Shown here: in pieces, positions 21,465-32,690 of the stretch | Layout: the number at the start of each line of letters is the position of its first letter | Position numbering within the stretch: position 1 is the first letter of the stretch | From: Molanna angustata | Lineage: Eukaryota; Arthropoda; Insecta; Trichoptera; Molannidae | Length of the DNA: 64,000 bases | Assembly: GCA_963576475.1 (NCBI GenBank) | Contig: OY754980.1 | Location: 29,681,563-29,745,562, forward strand | Direction: 5' to 3' | Made by a program: the position numbers and the translations under genes | Notes under the pieces: model-generated | Database searches by the model: none | What the model saw: the letters and a program-made list of their open reading frames with translations, nothing else | Told to the model about the DNA's origin: nothing

Positions 21465-22115
21465 AAAGTTTGAGATATAGGTACAATGTTCATATTTTTT
21501 ATGAAAAATTAAATTATCTTGTTAAAGTGTTTCGGATTTTTTCGATATTTTTAATAACTTTGGAAATATAGGTAGTTAAATACATAAAGTTACTATGAAA
21601 TAAATGTTTTTCCTAGTAAAAAATGTTAGAGTAACTCTGAAATATAAAAAAAAATTGTGATTTTGTATTCGTCTATTTTATGGCTATTCTAGCTTTTATG
21701 GTTTTTGAGATATATGGTAAAATAAAATGAAAATTCAAAAGTTAATGACCACTGATTGAAAAAAAATTCAAAATTCTGAGTATACAAGTTTGGTAGGCCT
21801 ATAACTATCTATATTTTTTGAAATTTTAGGCTCTGTGCATTGAGCGAATCAGAAGTTATAAGGGGGGGGGGGGACACATAGACACACAGACATACAGACA
21901 CACTAAATATTCTACTCCGAATTCTGAGTAAATCCATATATGTGTGTATAGAACACATATACTGCGAAGCCTTTAAGTTGGTGTTTTTTTTTACGTCAAA
22001 GTTGGAAAATCCGTGACAAATGCAGACCCTGCATACAAATCTCGCGTATCTTGGCTTGATACTTTGTCGATATGTTAAGAGAAATGAATTCTATTGAAAC
22101 TGACAGTTGAACAAC
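21465..22115 (-). repeat. Dispersed repeat with GT/C tract, copy 1
   Basis: The reverse complement of the copies at 61709-62350 and 63345-64000. Shared words include GCCTATAACT, a C-rich run (here GGGGGGGGGGGG on the plus strand near 21862), ACTCCGAATTCTGAGTAAAT, GCGAAGCCT and a TCGATATGTTAAGAGAA end. No coding region and no closed terminal repeats were seen. Confidence 0.75.
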
Positions 22116-22411
22116 TATTTCATATAGAAATTGATAAAATAAAATTTTCTTTCTGTTTAATTTTACACATTTACACATCACAGACACATTTTACACATTA
22201 TTTACAGTAGACACATTTTACACATCATTTTACACACCTCATTACACATTTTCACCCACTACACATTCACATCCCAGTATGTTATTAATTATATGAATTG
22301 ATTTGCCACAAGTAATTGACACTAGGTAGGGATAGTTTAACAATTATATATTAAGCCTACTCATTGTAATTTTTTACCTAGTGTTGTTTGTGTGCAGTTT
22401 AATTGTGTAAA

Positions 22412-22652
22412 TAAAAAAATAATAATAATAATTACGTCCGCAAACGCGACTCCCATACACCCACCGGTATCGCCCAATGCCAAGCATCGTCAAAATGGTG
22501 GAATTTTTATTTTTAAAATATTTTTTGTACAAAGAAATTAAGCATAAATGCTTGTGCTATATGTGAACGAAATCGGTCGTGGCAGGATTCGAACTCGCGA
22601 CCACTGTATTACTAACCCAGCGCGCTAACCGCTCTGCCACCACCCATCTACG
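22412..22652 (-). repeat. tRNA-derived SINE, family 2
   Basis: On the minus strand: GGTGGCAGAGCGGTTAGCGC (A box), GGGTTAGTAATAC with AGT in the anticodon position, GAGTTCGAATCCTGCC (B box), an unrelated body with GGGCGATACCGGTGGGTG, and an ATTATTATTATT tail at the left. The outer stem GGTGGCA/TGCCAC can pair, so the head keeps part of the tRNA shape. Confidence 0.85.
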
Positions 22653-22891
22653 AGTAAAAGAGAAGGAATTTTCTGTTGGCCATTATTTAATGCATTTACT
22701 TAAACAATTTATTATATTCTTAATTGCTGTCCTATCAATACAATATGTAAATATCAATTATATACTTCATTAAAATGTTATTGTACCTACTTGTATACCT
22801 TGATACTTGTAAAGGCTTGTATAGTCTTGGGTGTTCTATTTATATTCATATATTTACTTCTTTCTTACCACTAACCATACCATACCATATC

Positions 22892-23418
22892 TTTGACTCC
22901 CGACAGGGAAAAAAATCCAATGTTTGCGCATATGCAATAATAAAAATATTCGATTACTTACACATTGGTACAAGTAGGTAAATAAGACAAAAATGACCTT
23001 ATAAGTCTGGCGCAATTCAGGGGTGACTTCTATGCGAAAAATGCATTGTCACCTCAGATATAAGAATTGTAGCTTTCATTATTTACAAAAAACCAATTCT
23101 CTCAATAGATGGCGTTACAACAAAATAAATAAAAAATAATAAGATTGTTGTTCATAATTTCACCCATAGATGGTTGTAGTAAAAATTCCTTATTTTCAAG
23201 CGAAAAGAATTTCAGTATTACATATATAGAACTTTCAAAATTGAATTGATAGTGATCTCATTAAAAAGGCATAATTGGTGAACGTTGCGCAAGCGCATAA
23301 AGTGATCACGTAAACCAGCCGATGACAGGTCGTAAGCCCTGTAGGTGCCTTGATTTCCCGGTTCTCCTACAATAAATATTCCAACTTCGTCTCTATTGAG
23401 ATAATTAAAAATCTGTTA
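22892..23418 (-). mobile_element. Hairpin-family repeat, full-length copy
   Basis: One end is TTTGACTCCCGACAGGG (TCCC/GGG hairpin) followed by AATCCAATGTTTGCGCATAT. The other is CAACTTCGTCTCTATTGAGA (TCTC/GAGA hairpin) followed by TAATTAAAAATCTGTTA. Inside are TTGCGCAAGCGCATAAAGTG and AACCAGCCGATGACAGGTCG. Length is about 527 bp with no ORF. The copy at 41870-42367 has the same ends and about the same length in opposite orientation, which defines the unit. Small hairpins near both ends hint at Helitron-like or foldback transposition; I cannot assign a class. Confidence 0.7.
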
Positions 23419-24040
23419 GGAAATAAATAGTTTAATTTCACTTAATCATTTAGTTTATCATATCGACCATTATTTTTCTTTCCAATTATTCTGCTTATTT
23501 GATGCGTTCCAGATATGTTTGCATCAGGTGCTAGTGCACACTTTGATCCTATATTAGAAACAGTCCTGCCAGTTTTTTTCGTGAAGAATAAAAACGTATT
23601 TTTTGTCACCTTAAACGACTTTCTTTCGTACGAACGTCCCGTGTTTTATACAAACAATGTTAAGACAGGCAAAGAATTAAAAAAGTAACTAAACAGTACC
23701 GAAACTCCGTCTCGTGAATTTTTTAATACTCGACTACCTTGAATTTAAAAAACAAAAAATATATAACGCTGTTTATGCGGTCTAATTCGAGATTGTTTTT
23801 CACTTAATTTTTGTTGTCGAAGACGTTTATATAAAAGAGAATTTACCCTTGAACAAAAAACTAGTTTGTGTTGTGTTTTACGCCAAATTGCAGGAATATT
23901 GTTGATCGTGCAATATCTCTGACCGAAATTGTTGAGACGCTCGTAAAAATATCGGCTCAATCTTAAACAAAACTTTTGATAAAAAGAAAAATATTTTTTT
24001 TTAACTTAATCTCAACAAAACTTTTAACTAATATAAAATG
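23419..24040. other. Stretch before the LINE; possible 5' UTR in part
   Basis: No repeat copy or gene is recognised. Part of it could be the 5' UTR of the LINE that follows, but I found no clear 5' boundary. Confidence 0.3.
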
Positions 24041-24060
24041 AAAAATGGACGAAGCGTTAG

Positions 24061-25083
24061 ACGCACGAAAGATTTACTAACTGTATAGTGAGATCATTAG
24101 CCAAATCAGTGATCAGTGAGATCAGGTGCCAAAGCGCTTATCACTGTACTTGCCTCGGAACCTCCGTAGCCAATCTTAAAAAGATGTCAAATATTAAGAG
24201 AGGACAATGGCGCTGTTCGACATGTATGTTGGAGGATCCAAGGTCCCTTAGATCGTCAGCTTTTGCGAGCCCGTCCGAATCGCGTGCTAACAATGATGCA
24301 TCGCATCACTCCCCTTCGATAAATATTTCTGGAGTACCCCATGTTGTAACTCCTGAGGCGGGGTGCTTGCCCCAAGCACAAAAAATTTTGGACGAGTTGG
24401 CGTCACTTCGCGGTGATTTTAAACTCATGTATAGTGATATGCAGGAGTTTAAGACGTTTTCAGCATTTATAGGGCAGCAAAACGATATAATTAGTGCTAA
24501 AATCTCAGAGGTAGACAATCGCTTAAAGCGCATGGATGCCTTAGAAAGAGATGTGGCCAGTTTGCAGAGTGAGCTATTTCGCCTCAAGCGGGAAAACAAT
24601 GAGAGAGAGCAATATCAACGATTGAACAACGTTGAGATCGCGGGGATTCCTGAGGTCAAGGATGAAAACCTCAACCAATTACTAGATCGAATAACCTCAA
24701 AAATAGGAATATCTATCCCAAGAAGCGACGTTGTATCTATTCACCGAGTGGCTTCGTGGAATAGGGACCCTAAGCAGAACAAGACCTCGAAAGTTATTTT
24801 AAAATTCGGGAATCGCCAGGCCAAAAATAAACTTATGAGCGAATCCAGGGAAAGGCGTGGACTTACTTGTTCCGATTTAGGACTGCCCATTGGTGGATCA
24901 ATTTATATCAATCATCATTTGACCAAAGAAAATAAGGCTCTCCTCAAGCAGGCTAGAGATTTGGCAAAACTTAGGAACTATAAATACGTTTGGGTAAAGG
25001 ATTGCCGTATTTATGCGAGGAAATTGGAAAAAGCCCCTGCTATTTTAATCCAATCAACTAACGACTTACAGAAAATCATATGA
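24061..25083 (+). pseudogene. LINE ORF1 protein, 5' end disrupted
   Basis: The frame is open from 24061 but lacks a suitable ATG at its front; the first in-frame ATG is 24184. A TAG stands just upstream (24058), and a better-placed ATG (24045) is in another frame that soon stops. The start therefore looks frameshifted or partly deleted. The N-terminal part carries the second half of a PHD-type zinc finger (CQSAYHCTCLG then WRCSTC); its first cysteines are missing. A heptad-rich region follows at about 90-175 (KISEVDNRLKRMDALERDVA). The C-terminal part, from VEIAGIPEVKDENL to NYKYVWVKDCRIYAR, resembles the RNA-binding ORF1 domain of CR1-type LINEs, related to baculovirus FP25K. The protein would coat the element RNA. 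Confidence 0.7.
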
Positions 25084-25113
25084 CTCTCCGGCGTCCTGAA
25101 CTTATTTACGGCT

Positions 25114-25590
25114 ATGGTTTTAACTGTTTTCACTGCGATTTTATCATACATTGAATTAAATTTTATAAATCCAGTTCCATATTTATTTATTTTTATCTAT
25201 CTAACCCGTTACTCAGTACTTTTCTTTCACACTTACATGTTTTTATACTCTACATGTTATGTGCTTGTACATATATATGTATATTTTCATTGCTTAATAT
25301 CTCTATATATCTACTTATTTACACATTTACCGACAAGTTATAGTCATTTACTTTCATATTTGCGAACTTACGTATTTATTGAAATATACCTATGTATTCT
25401 ATTACTTATATACATATATGTTGAATCGTTTCACCTGTTTATCAAATTGTTTATTCTCACCTCCCTAATTCTTACTAGTACTCACCTGCTCGTGATTGAC
25501 GAGTGTTGTAGAGTGTTTGCTGACGTTCTTTCTCACCCTGAGCTTTGTAATATTATTGTGAGATTATTAATCATGGCTAAAGCAGAATGA
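25114..25590 (+). CDS. Spacer ORF, hydrophobic, overlapping the ORF2 start by ATGA
   Basis: A 158-codon frame with an ATG start fills the space between ORF1 and ORF2. Its TGA stop overlaps the ORF2 ATG (ATGA at 25587-25590). The product is strongly hydrophobic, rich in Leu, Ile, Tyr and Phe (YLFIFIYLTRYSVLFF), without a domain I know. The region is T-rich on this strand, which lowers the stop frequency, so the open frame may be chance. The alternative is that it is translated and passes ribosomes to ORF2 by stop-start coupling, as known for SART1 in Bombyx. I consider a real protein less likely than not. Confidence 0.25.
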   Translation: MVLTVFTAILSYIELNFINPVPYLFIFIYLTRYSVLFFHTYMFLYSTCYVLVHIYVYFHCLISLYIYLFTHLPTSYSHLLSYLRTYVFIEIYLCILLLIYIYVESFHLFIKLFILTSLILTSTHLLVIDECCRVFADVLSHPELCNIIVRLLIMAKAE

Positions 25591-28436
25591 CCACATTGTC
25601 GATTTACTACCAGAACGTCAGGGGCCTGCGGACTAAGACTAATGAGTTCTACTACAATGTGTTACTCAATCACTACGACGTGATCTGTATCACTGAGACC
25701 TGGCTCTTGGATTCCATCGGTGACCCAGAGTTGTTTGATGGGAGATACATCGTTTATAGAAGGGACCGTTGCTATGAAGAAACTGGTCAGAGACTCGGTG
25801 GAGGAGTGCTTATAGCTGTGCGCAAAGACCTGTCTGCAGTGCAGCGGGTAATGTGGAATACTCGTGCTGAGGACATATGGGTATCCATTGGACTTCGGCC
25901 TTCGGGACGTAACTTTAATATATGCTGTTCATATGTTCCTCGGAATTCTGAATATTTCGAGAATCTCTCTGCTGGCCTGGATATGTGTTCAAGTTTATTG
26001 CAGGAGTTCACTGATGACCTGTTTTTGTTGGTGGGTGACTATAACCTTTCATCCATTGACTGGAGTAGGTCGGACAGTGACTCGCATTGCTTACCTACTG
26101 GCCACAATGATACTCCCTCTTGTACTCTGATAGACTTTATGGAATTTGGTGATCTGAAGCAGTATAATTTTCACCGAAATGTGCACGGAAGGATACTTGA
26201 TCTTGTTATTTCTAATACCCATTGCTCAGTGGTCCCATGTCCCGAGCCATTTGTGAAAGAAGATGATCATCACAAATCTCTTCTTGTGTCCGTGAATATT
26301 GGCGAGGACCCCTCTTTGAGGATCCCCTCAAGAAACTATTTTGTTTTTGACAGGGCAAACTATCCTGAAATAAAGCTTTTCTTCAGCGGCTATGATTGGG
26401 AGACCGAGTTTGAAGGTAGATGCATCGAGGAGGCGGTTAGCTGCTTCTATTCTGTTCTCGAGAGAGTTATTTCTCAACATGTACCACGGAAATGTATTCG
26501 GCCTTCCGGTGGATATCCGGTTTGGTATAGCAGAGCTCTCGTAAAAATAATAAGAGAAAAGTTAAAGTTCCACAAACGATGGAAGCGAACTGGTGATGGC
26601 GCCGATTATGCAGCATTCACATTGCTGAGAGCCAGACAAAAGAGAATAGCTCGAGAATGTTACCAGAGTTTTATTGCAAGAACTGAGAGTCTGATAAGAA
26701 GGGATCCAAAGAAGTTTTGGTCTTTTGTTAAGTCCAAGAAACCGACATCCTCTGTTCCCAATTTTATGCATTATAACGGTGTATCTTGCACTGATTTTCA
26801 GTCAATTTCAAATCTGTTCAGTGACTATTTTAGCTCTGTTTTTATCGAGAGTAATATAGATATGCCGCGGGTTTACTGTGGGTCAGGCTTGGATATCCAT
26901 AGTGTTCGGTTTACGCCTGCTTCGGTTCATGAATGCATCAGGGATCTCGATGCGGGGGGAGGAGCTGGACCGGATGGAATTCCACCTGGGTTTATCAAAC
27001 AGTGTGGTGCAGAGTTATCGGTGCCATTGTCGATGCTTTATAGGAGGTCACTGACTGAGGGAGTTTACCCTAGCCAATGGAAGAAGTCGTATATAACGCC
27101 AATACATAAGTCGGGTGATAAGCATGACGCTTCGAATTACAGACCCATTTCTAAAATTTCTTCCATCGGGAAGTTGATGGAAAAAATTGTAGTTCGTCAG
27201 CTAGCACCTGCTGTGAACTCCTTTATTATTCCTAACCAACATGGCTTTATGAGGGGCAGGTCGGTTGAATCTAATCTCCTGGAATTTACTGGCTTTGTTC
27301 TTGATTCCATGAATCGAGGAGTACAGGTTGATGCAATTTATACTGATTTTGCCAAGGCTTTCGACAAGATCAGCCATAGTATACTATTGCACAAACTTCG
27401 ATGCTATGGTATTCATGGTGATCTACTGAGGTGGTTTTCATCATATGTCGAGGGGCGGTCTCAAGCTGTAGCTATTAATGGCGCGCTTTCGCAGTTCAAG
27501 GGCTGTCACTCGGGAATTCCGCAGGGTTCCCATTTAGGACCCCTGCTCTTTATTCTGTATATCAATGACATCAGTATATGTTTTAAAAATTCAAAGTTTC
27601 TCTTGTTTGCGGATGATGCAAAAATCTTTCGTAGGGTTGGAGGCTTAGAAGATTGTTCGGGGCTCCAGAGTGACCTGCAGCTCCTTGCAGAATATTGCAG
27701 GTGTAATCAATTGTTCCTAAATATACCCAAATGCAAGACTATCACATTCTCTAGGAGTGCACGCCCGGTTTGCATCAACTATTGCATTGATGGTCAGATC
27801 TTGGGTAGGTGTGAGGAGATCAGAGACCTGGGAGTGATCATGGACAGAAAACTCTTGTTTGGGGTCCACGTTGACACTATCATTCGGAAGGCATACAGAA
27901 TGTTAGGATTTATACTGAGGATTGGCAAACCTTTTAAGTCGCCATCGACTATGACTGTTCTATATTATTCATTGGTAAGAAGTCACTTGGAGTTTGCATC
28001 GGTTGTGTGGAATCCCCAATATTGCATATATAAAAATAGAATTGAGGGATTACAGAGGAGATTCGTAAGATATCTGGACTTTCTGACGAGCCAAAATTTT
28101 GAAACTTATAAGCTTGCTACTCGACACTATGGAATCACCACACTTGTAAATAGAAGAACGGAGACTGATATGGTTTATTTGTTTAAGATCGTAAATGGAG
28201 ATGTTAATTCTGCGAATTTGCTCGAGCAGGTACCCTTCAACTGTCCGCAGCGCGTCACTCGCGTTAATCACTTGTTCAGGTTGCCCCACTGCACCACTAA
28301 CTATGCTCGTAATTCGTTTATGCAGCGTAGTTGTTCGATGTATAACACGTTATTCGGTGGCCTGGACATATTTCTATTAAGTAAGGGAGAGTTTAGGAGA
28401 GGTGTGTGTGGTGTATTGGAATCATCCGATCCCTAA
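25587..28436 (+). CDS. LINE ORF2: endonuclease and reverse transcriptase
   Basis: A 949-codon open frame. The N-terminal APE-type endonuclease shows NVRGLR (Asn10), ITETWL (Glu37), GDYNLSSIDW (about 149) and DDHHKSL. The reverse transcriptase follows: GPDGIPPGFIKQ, NYRPISKISSIGKLMEKI, NQHGFMRGRSVESNL, YTDFAKAFDKISH (Asp587), GIPQGSHLGPLLFILYINDI and FADD at 674-677. The C-terminal part has SLVRSHLEFASVVWNPQY and RIEGLQRRFVRYL, usual for Jockey/CR1-like elements, and there is no RNase H. The protein nicks the target and copies the RNA in place. The ATG at 25587 is the only start available, because a stop stands in frame at 25578. No lesion was seen. Confidence 0.93.
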   Translation: MTTLSIYYQNVRGLRTKTNEFYYNVLLNHYDVICITETWLLDSIGDPELFDGRYIVYRRDRCYEETGQRLGGGVLIAVRKDLSAVQRVMWNTRAEDIWVSIGLRPSGRNFNICCSYVPRNSEYFENLSAGLDMCSSLLQEFTDDLFLLVGDYNLSSIDWSRSDSDSHCLPTGHNDTPSCTLIDFMEFGDLKQYNFHRNVHGRILDLVISNTHCSVVPCPEPFVKEDDHHKSLLVSVNIGEDPSLRIPSRNYFVFDRANYPEIKLFFSGYDWETEFEGRCIEEAVSCFYSVLERVISQHVPRKCIRPSGGYPVWYSRALVKIIREKLKFHKRWKRTGDGADYAAFTLLRARQKRIARECYQSFIARTESLIRRDPKKFWSFVKSKKPTSSVPNFMHYNGVSCTDFQSISNLFSDYFSSVFIESNIDMPRVYCGSGLDIHSVRFTPASVHECIRDLDAGGGAGPDGIPPGFIKQCGAELSVPLSMLYRRSLTEGVYPSQWKKSYITPIHKSGDKHDASNYRPISKISSIGKLMEKIVVRQLAPAVNSFIIPNQHGFMRGRSVESNLLEFTGFVLDSMNRGVQVDAIYTDFAKAFDKISHSILLHKLRCYGIHGDLLRWFSSYVEGRSQAVAINGALSQFKGCHSGIPQGSHLGPLLFILYINDISICFKNSKFLLFADDAKIFRRVGGLEDCSGLQSDLQLLAEYCRCNQLFLNIPKCKTITFSRSARPVCINYCIDGQILGRCEEIRDLGVIMDRKLLFGVHVDTIIRKAYRMLGFILRIGKPFKSPSTMTVLYYSLVRSHLEFASVVWNPQYCIYKNRIEGLQRRFVRYLDFLTSQNFETYKLATRHYGITTLVNRRTETDMVYLFKIVNGDVNSANLLEQVPFNCPQRVTRVNHLFRLPHCTTNYARNSFMQRSCSMYNTLFGGLDIFLLSKGEFRRGVCGVLESSDP

Positions 28437-28673
28437 TCACCTAATATAAGTATTGTATTGTGTTCGTTTAATGATTGCTTCACTTAATTTCATTTCTCTA
28501 TATATATATAAAGGACTAATATTTGGTAATATCTGGAGTCTTCACTGGTCTATATGCTGGTAACTCATTTTTTTGTATATATTATATGAATTTGACTGTT
28601 TGCACTCTTTAAAATGAAATAAAATAAAATAAAATAAAATTAAGAAAAATATGTAACGGAACGATGAATCCAT

Positions 28674-28878
28674 TAGAGATATTTTGTAACTTGCATTGTT
28701 TCTTGGGAAACTGATAGGTTGAATGATAATTTAAAACGCACCTCAATAACAAGTTGTCATGTTTTGGAGACATGAGATAAATATAACAAAAAACCTACAA
28801 TATCCAGATTACAAATAGTGAAAAACTTTGCCTCCGATTGGAATCAAATTAGTGAGCGTTGGTTAGGGAGTCAGATAT
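28674..28878 (-). repeat. tRNA-derived SINE, family 1, strongly diverged
   Basis: TTTCTTGGGAAACTGATAGG, AACGCACCTCAATAACAAGT, TTTTGGAGACATGAGA and ATCCAGATTACAAATAG follow the order of family 1. The head (TTGGAATCAAATTAGTGAGC, GTTGGTTAGGGAG) is badly worn. Confidence 0.55.
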
Positions 28879-29077
28879 TATTTGATTTGATTTTATTTAT
28901 CATGTATTTCTTATTAAAAAACAGTTTTTTAATGTTTATTTCATTCACACACTCATTTTTAATACACACAAAAAATCACAGAAGATATCTGCTTAATACA
29001 AAGTTAAAAAATATTTTCCATGTAGATATTTATAATTGATTGTCATACTTTGTTTAAAATAAATATATATACTTTTT

Positions 29078-29858
29078 CAGTATTATTCATAATAACTTAT
29101 GTTAGGTTTAAAGCAGTGTATAACAACAGTACTGGAAATCCCTATTCATAATAGCATATATAAGGCAATAATGCTATATAACGGCTACATTACGCCTATA
29201 TAAGATAAACACGGTCCCAGGCAGTACATATAATTCAATGGTCCCAGGTTGTTATTTACAGCATTATAAGGAGAGTATAGGGACCGAATATTTACGATAA
29301 TTCCCGAATGTTGCCGATGGTCGCATTTCATGTCAATCATTTTTGATATTTGTGAAGCAACGTGAATATTTGTTTTCTACATATTTCAGTTAACAAATTA
29401 ATAAAACAACAAATAATTATAAATACGGTCAAACGTATTTTTTCGCGTCTTAATATGATGTAAACGAATTGCAAATAATATTTGTCATAACCACTGACAG
29501 ATAATTTGAGAAGATTATGTTAATGTATGGTAACCCATTGTTTCATTATTGCTCCAGTTTTCACAACACTTTTTAATATAAATGTCTAAATAATGATATT
29601 CATGAAATAAAATATGAAAATAAAGCCCAAACACTATAAGGAACGTTGTATTTTTTTTCAAAACATCGACAAATGTCAAATCACCGTAGAAACATGAATG
29701 AATTGCGACGTTGTCAGCTCAAACAGTAACATAGCAACGTTATTGTTATATTGCTCTATAAATGTTATTATGAATAGTCAAGAATATAAGTGCTTATACT
29801 ATGTTTTAGCTATATAATGTTTTTACCACAGTATAAGGAAATATTATGAATAAGACTG
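29078..29858. mobile_element. Non-coding TIR element, CAGT ends
   Basis: The left end CAGTATTATTCATAATAACT and the reverse complement of the right end, CAGTCTTATTCATAATATTT, match over about 17 bp and diverge inward. ATTCATAATA or its complement recurs inside each end (29143, 29770). TTTTT lies on both flanks and may be a 5-bp target duplication but is low complexity. There is no ORF. Superfamily not assigned. Confidence 0.6.
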
Positions 29859-30137
29859 TTTTTACTAGATGTATTAATTTTTATATGTTTTTACGTCTAA
29901 ATAAAATTTACTATTATTATTCATGACTTAATTATAAATTATTTGTAGATCTTGATACCAAGGTATATTATTCTTATTTTATGATAAAAGACAAGTATAT
30001 GTATTTCTATAAGACGATACCCTTTAACTAATTCAAGCCACGTGAAAGCAATCAAATTAGATACAAAAGTGGAAGTCAGGTGTCAGGAAATCAGTGGAAA
30101 TCAGGAAGCCAAGGAATAAATGACAAAACCATTATAA

Positions 30138-30790
30138 ATAATAATAATAAATTTGGATTATTTTTATAGCGCCGTTTTTGTGATAACCTCACCTCAAGGG
30201 CCCTTTGAATATAACTATTACAGGTTTTTGTAAGACTCGCGGAAGAAGTGAGTTTTCAGGTGTTTCCTGAATAGTGCTAAGTTGTCGATTTGCCTCAGTT
30301 CAGGTGGTAGTTTATTCCACGAGGCTGGTCCAGCCACAGCAAAAGCACGATCACCGAAGGATGAAGTGTTGACTCTATTTATTTCAGTCAACTTGCCAAT
30401 CACGGATGTGGTGGCTGACCGAAGTGTTTGTTGTCGCTCGTTTACGGTGAGAGGGATGCAAACGTCTGAAAGATACGTGGGAGCCATGCCATGGATCGCT
30501 TTGAAAGTCAACAAACATAATTTGTACTTGATTCTCTCTGGCACTTTTAGCCAGTGAAGATTTCGTAGATGGTGGGATATGTGTGAGAATTTCGCGGCTC
30601 CGGTGATTAGCCTAGCAGCAGCGTTGAAGACGGATTGAAGTTTGTTTAGCTCCAGCTTTGGAAGGTTTGCGTAGATACCATTGCAGTAGTCCAGGCGGGA
30701 AATAACGAATGCGTTTACTAGAGATTTCGTTGCTTCCGTAGGTATATTACCATGCAACCAATTTTTCGAAGAAAAGTCAAAGTATGTATG
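30138..30790 (-). pseudogene. L2/CR1-like LINE, 3' part of ORF2
   Basis: A 179-codon frame (30757 down to 30218) reads FVISRLDYCNGIYANLPKLE, LNKLQSVFNAAARLITGA, LHWLKVPERIKYKLCLLTFK and PASWNKLPPELRQ, the standard C-terminal region after the RT of L2-type LINEs. The catalytic part is missing. A TTATTATTATT tail stands at 30138-30155 on the 3' side. It is a 5'-truncated insertion whose remaining frame is still open, so it is not very old. Confidence 0.88.
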
Positions 30791-32140
30791 TATAAGGTGT
30801 TTAAACTCTCAACGCGTCAAAGATCCAGTGAGTGTTAGTTACGATAGAGGTGTTCGATTCTCTCTGATGCCAATCCCATCAAGGGGATAAGAATGATTTA
30901 TTTTTGAAAAACAAAAAATCAATACCAACTCACTACTACACCTTGTATCGAATAGGTTCTAGCTTATAACTTAACCTTACCTAGCCCAACCTAGTTAAAC
31001 TAATCTTATATAACATAAATCAAGCGAGGAAATGACTTCAAATTTCAGTTTTATTTATGACTTTTTAACATGACTACGCAGGGGACACCAGATGCATTTG
31101 GGTCCATTATATTTGTGGCAGATCACATCTCGAACTTTCTAGACTTATTTCATTGAAATGTCATACCCAGTGTCATAATATGGCAGACCACATACTCTTT
31201 CAAAGAACGCACAGTGTAGCGCTGGGGAGACGGGATACTGTTTTAGTTCAAACTTTGGATAAAATTTTGCGTAGATAACTACACAACTAATATACATACA
31301 ATATACATACAGAGGTATGTATATCATGCGAGTTTGTATTTTTTATATTCGACAAGCATTAAGTAAGCCGTAGAAAGCTCGTGTGTAAATTGAAACAGAT
31401 GTCATTATACGTTTAAGCGACAATTCTCTCGAGGACCTTTTTGAACCTTCAAGGGGTACCCGGTCCGTTATGAGGGGCGGGCAGGAGCTTGAGAGGGGAT
31501 GGGGAGAGAAGCTCAAGTGTTGAGAATCTGCCCGGGAACACATCTACCCCACCTACCCCCTCTCACAATGGAACAGTTCAAATTCACAAATTTATTCCAA
31601 ATTTAAACACTCGAACGGCGCCAAATCGTATATTGGACACCCTTACCTTTAAGCCCCACTCCGCGCCCAATTTAATTATTATCAGAGAAGTGATTTCAAA
31701 TTTAATACGTGTTGGGAATTAGCATAATATCTTATTTTCCACAGACAAATTATACCCAATTAACAAACTTTACATCAATCATACATAGACATGTATATTG
31801 TTAACTATTAATCTATTTAAGGGGAGACTGGTACTCCCGAGTGAATAGTTGCATTAGCGATTCCTAATCTACTCAGCCAATACCAACACTATCGTTTTGA
31901 AACTAAAGACAAGTATAACTCATAGTTGTGTCTACAAGTTTACAGTTCCAGAATCATAATATTTTAAAATTCTCTCGATAAAAAAAAAATCCGAAATTTC
32001 CCCCGAAATTTGCAGGATTCCTACGTTATCCGTTTAGAATAACCATGGGAATTTTTAAACTAGTGCTGACCCAGAACAGACTGTCAACATTCTTCATTCA
32101 TTCATGTGACGTTTATTATATTGTATTTAATTTTATTATT
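30791..32140. other. No gene seen
   Basis: AT-rich with a short GC-richer part at 31430-31560. The stretch CGAACTTTCTAGAC through CATACCCAGT at 31131-31170 is similar to 40113-40150, so a small unnamed repeat is shared. Frames of 60-77 codons have no known domain. Confidence 0.35.
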
Positions 32141-32545
32141 AGGTCTAATTTATTGAAATTTTTATAAATTTCATTTACGATTATTATTATTTTATGTGAT
32201 GTTATAATATTGAATAAAGTTTTATTATTAGATAACTACGTAATTTTCTAAGGTGTTTGTATTGATCTATATACATATTGTACATACATACCTATCTACA
32301 TGTTTATCAATTTCATTTCACGAAGATTGTAATTTTCAAAGGTGTTTGTATGGATCTAATTTATTGAAATGTTTATAAATTTCATTTACGATTATTATTA
32401 TTTTATGTGATGTTATAATATTGAATAAAGTTTTATTATTAGATAACTACGTAATTTTTTAATTTTCTAAGGTGTTTTTTTATTGATCTACATACATATT
32501 CTATATGCATATCTATCGACATGTTTATTAATTTCTCGATGATTA
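32141..32545. repeat. Satellite-related units, left flank of the B-box array
   Basis: Two copies, about 210 bp apart, of TTTATAAATTTCATTTACGA, GATGTTATAATATTGAATAA and TAAGGTGTTT. They are related to the 110-bp satellite at 33359-34052, so the same repeat lies on both sides of the B-box array. Confidence 0.75.
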
Positions 32546-32690
32546 TAATATTATTTATACTATGGGTCGGCATCCATCGGCTTGCAAGATCCTCGGATTC
32601 ACATTTAGACGTCTCGGATTCACAGGACGCCCGCACAGAAACCGAACGGCTTACCAACTGTGCCACAGCGGTCGGCACATATTTGTGTTA
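32546..32690 (-). repeat. tRNA-like segment beside the array
   Basis: GGCTTACCAACTGTGCCACA is the complement of a good pol III A box (TGTGGCACAGTTGGTAAGCC), so the tRNA-like orientation is minus, opposite to the array that follows. The left part (GGTCGGCATCCATCGGCT) recurs at 34068-34085, on the far side of the satellite. Confidence 0.5.

Larger units (their letters stand above)
24041..28640 (+). mobile_element. CR1/Jockey-group LINE, nearly complete
   Basis: A non-LTR retrotransposon with two main frames, ORF1 to 25083 and ORF2 25587-28436, and a 3' UTR ending in ATGAAATAAAATAAAATAAA at 28613-28640. ORF2 has endonuclease and reverse transcriptase and no RNase H. The 5' end and target duplication were not identified. 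The open 949-codon ORF2 suggests a fairly young copy, but the ORF1 start is broken. Confidence 0.85.
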
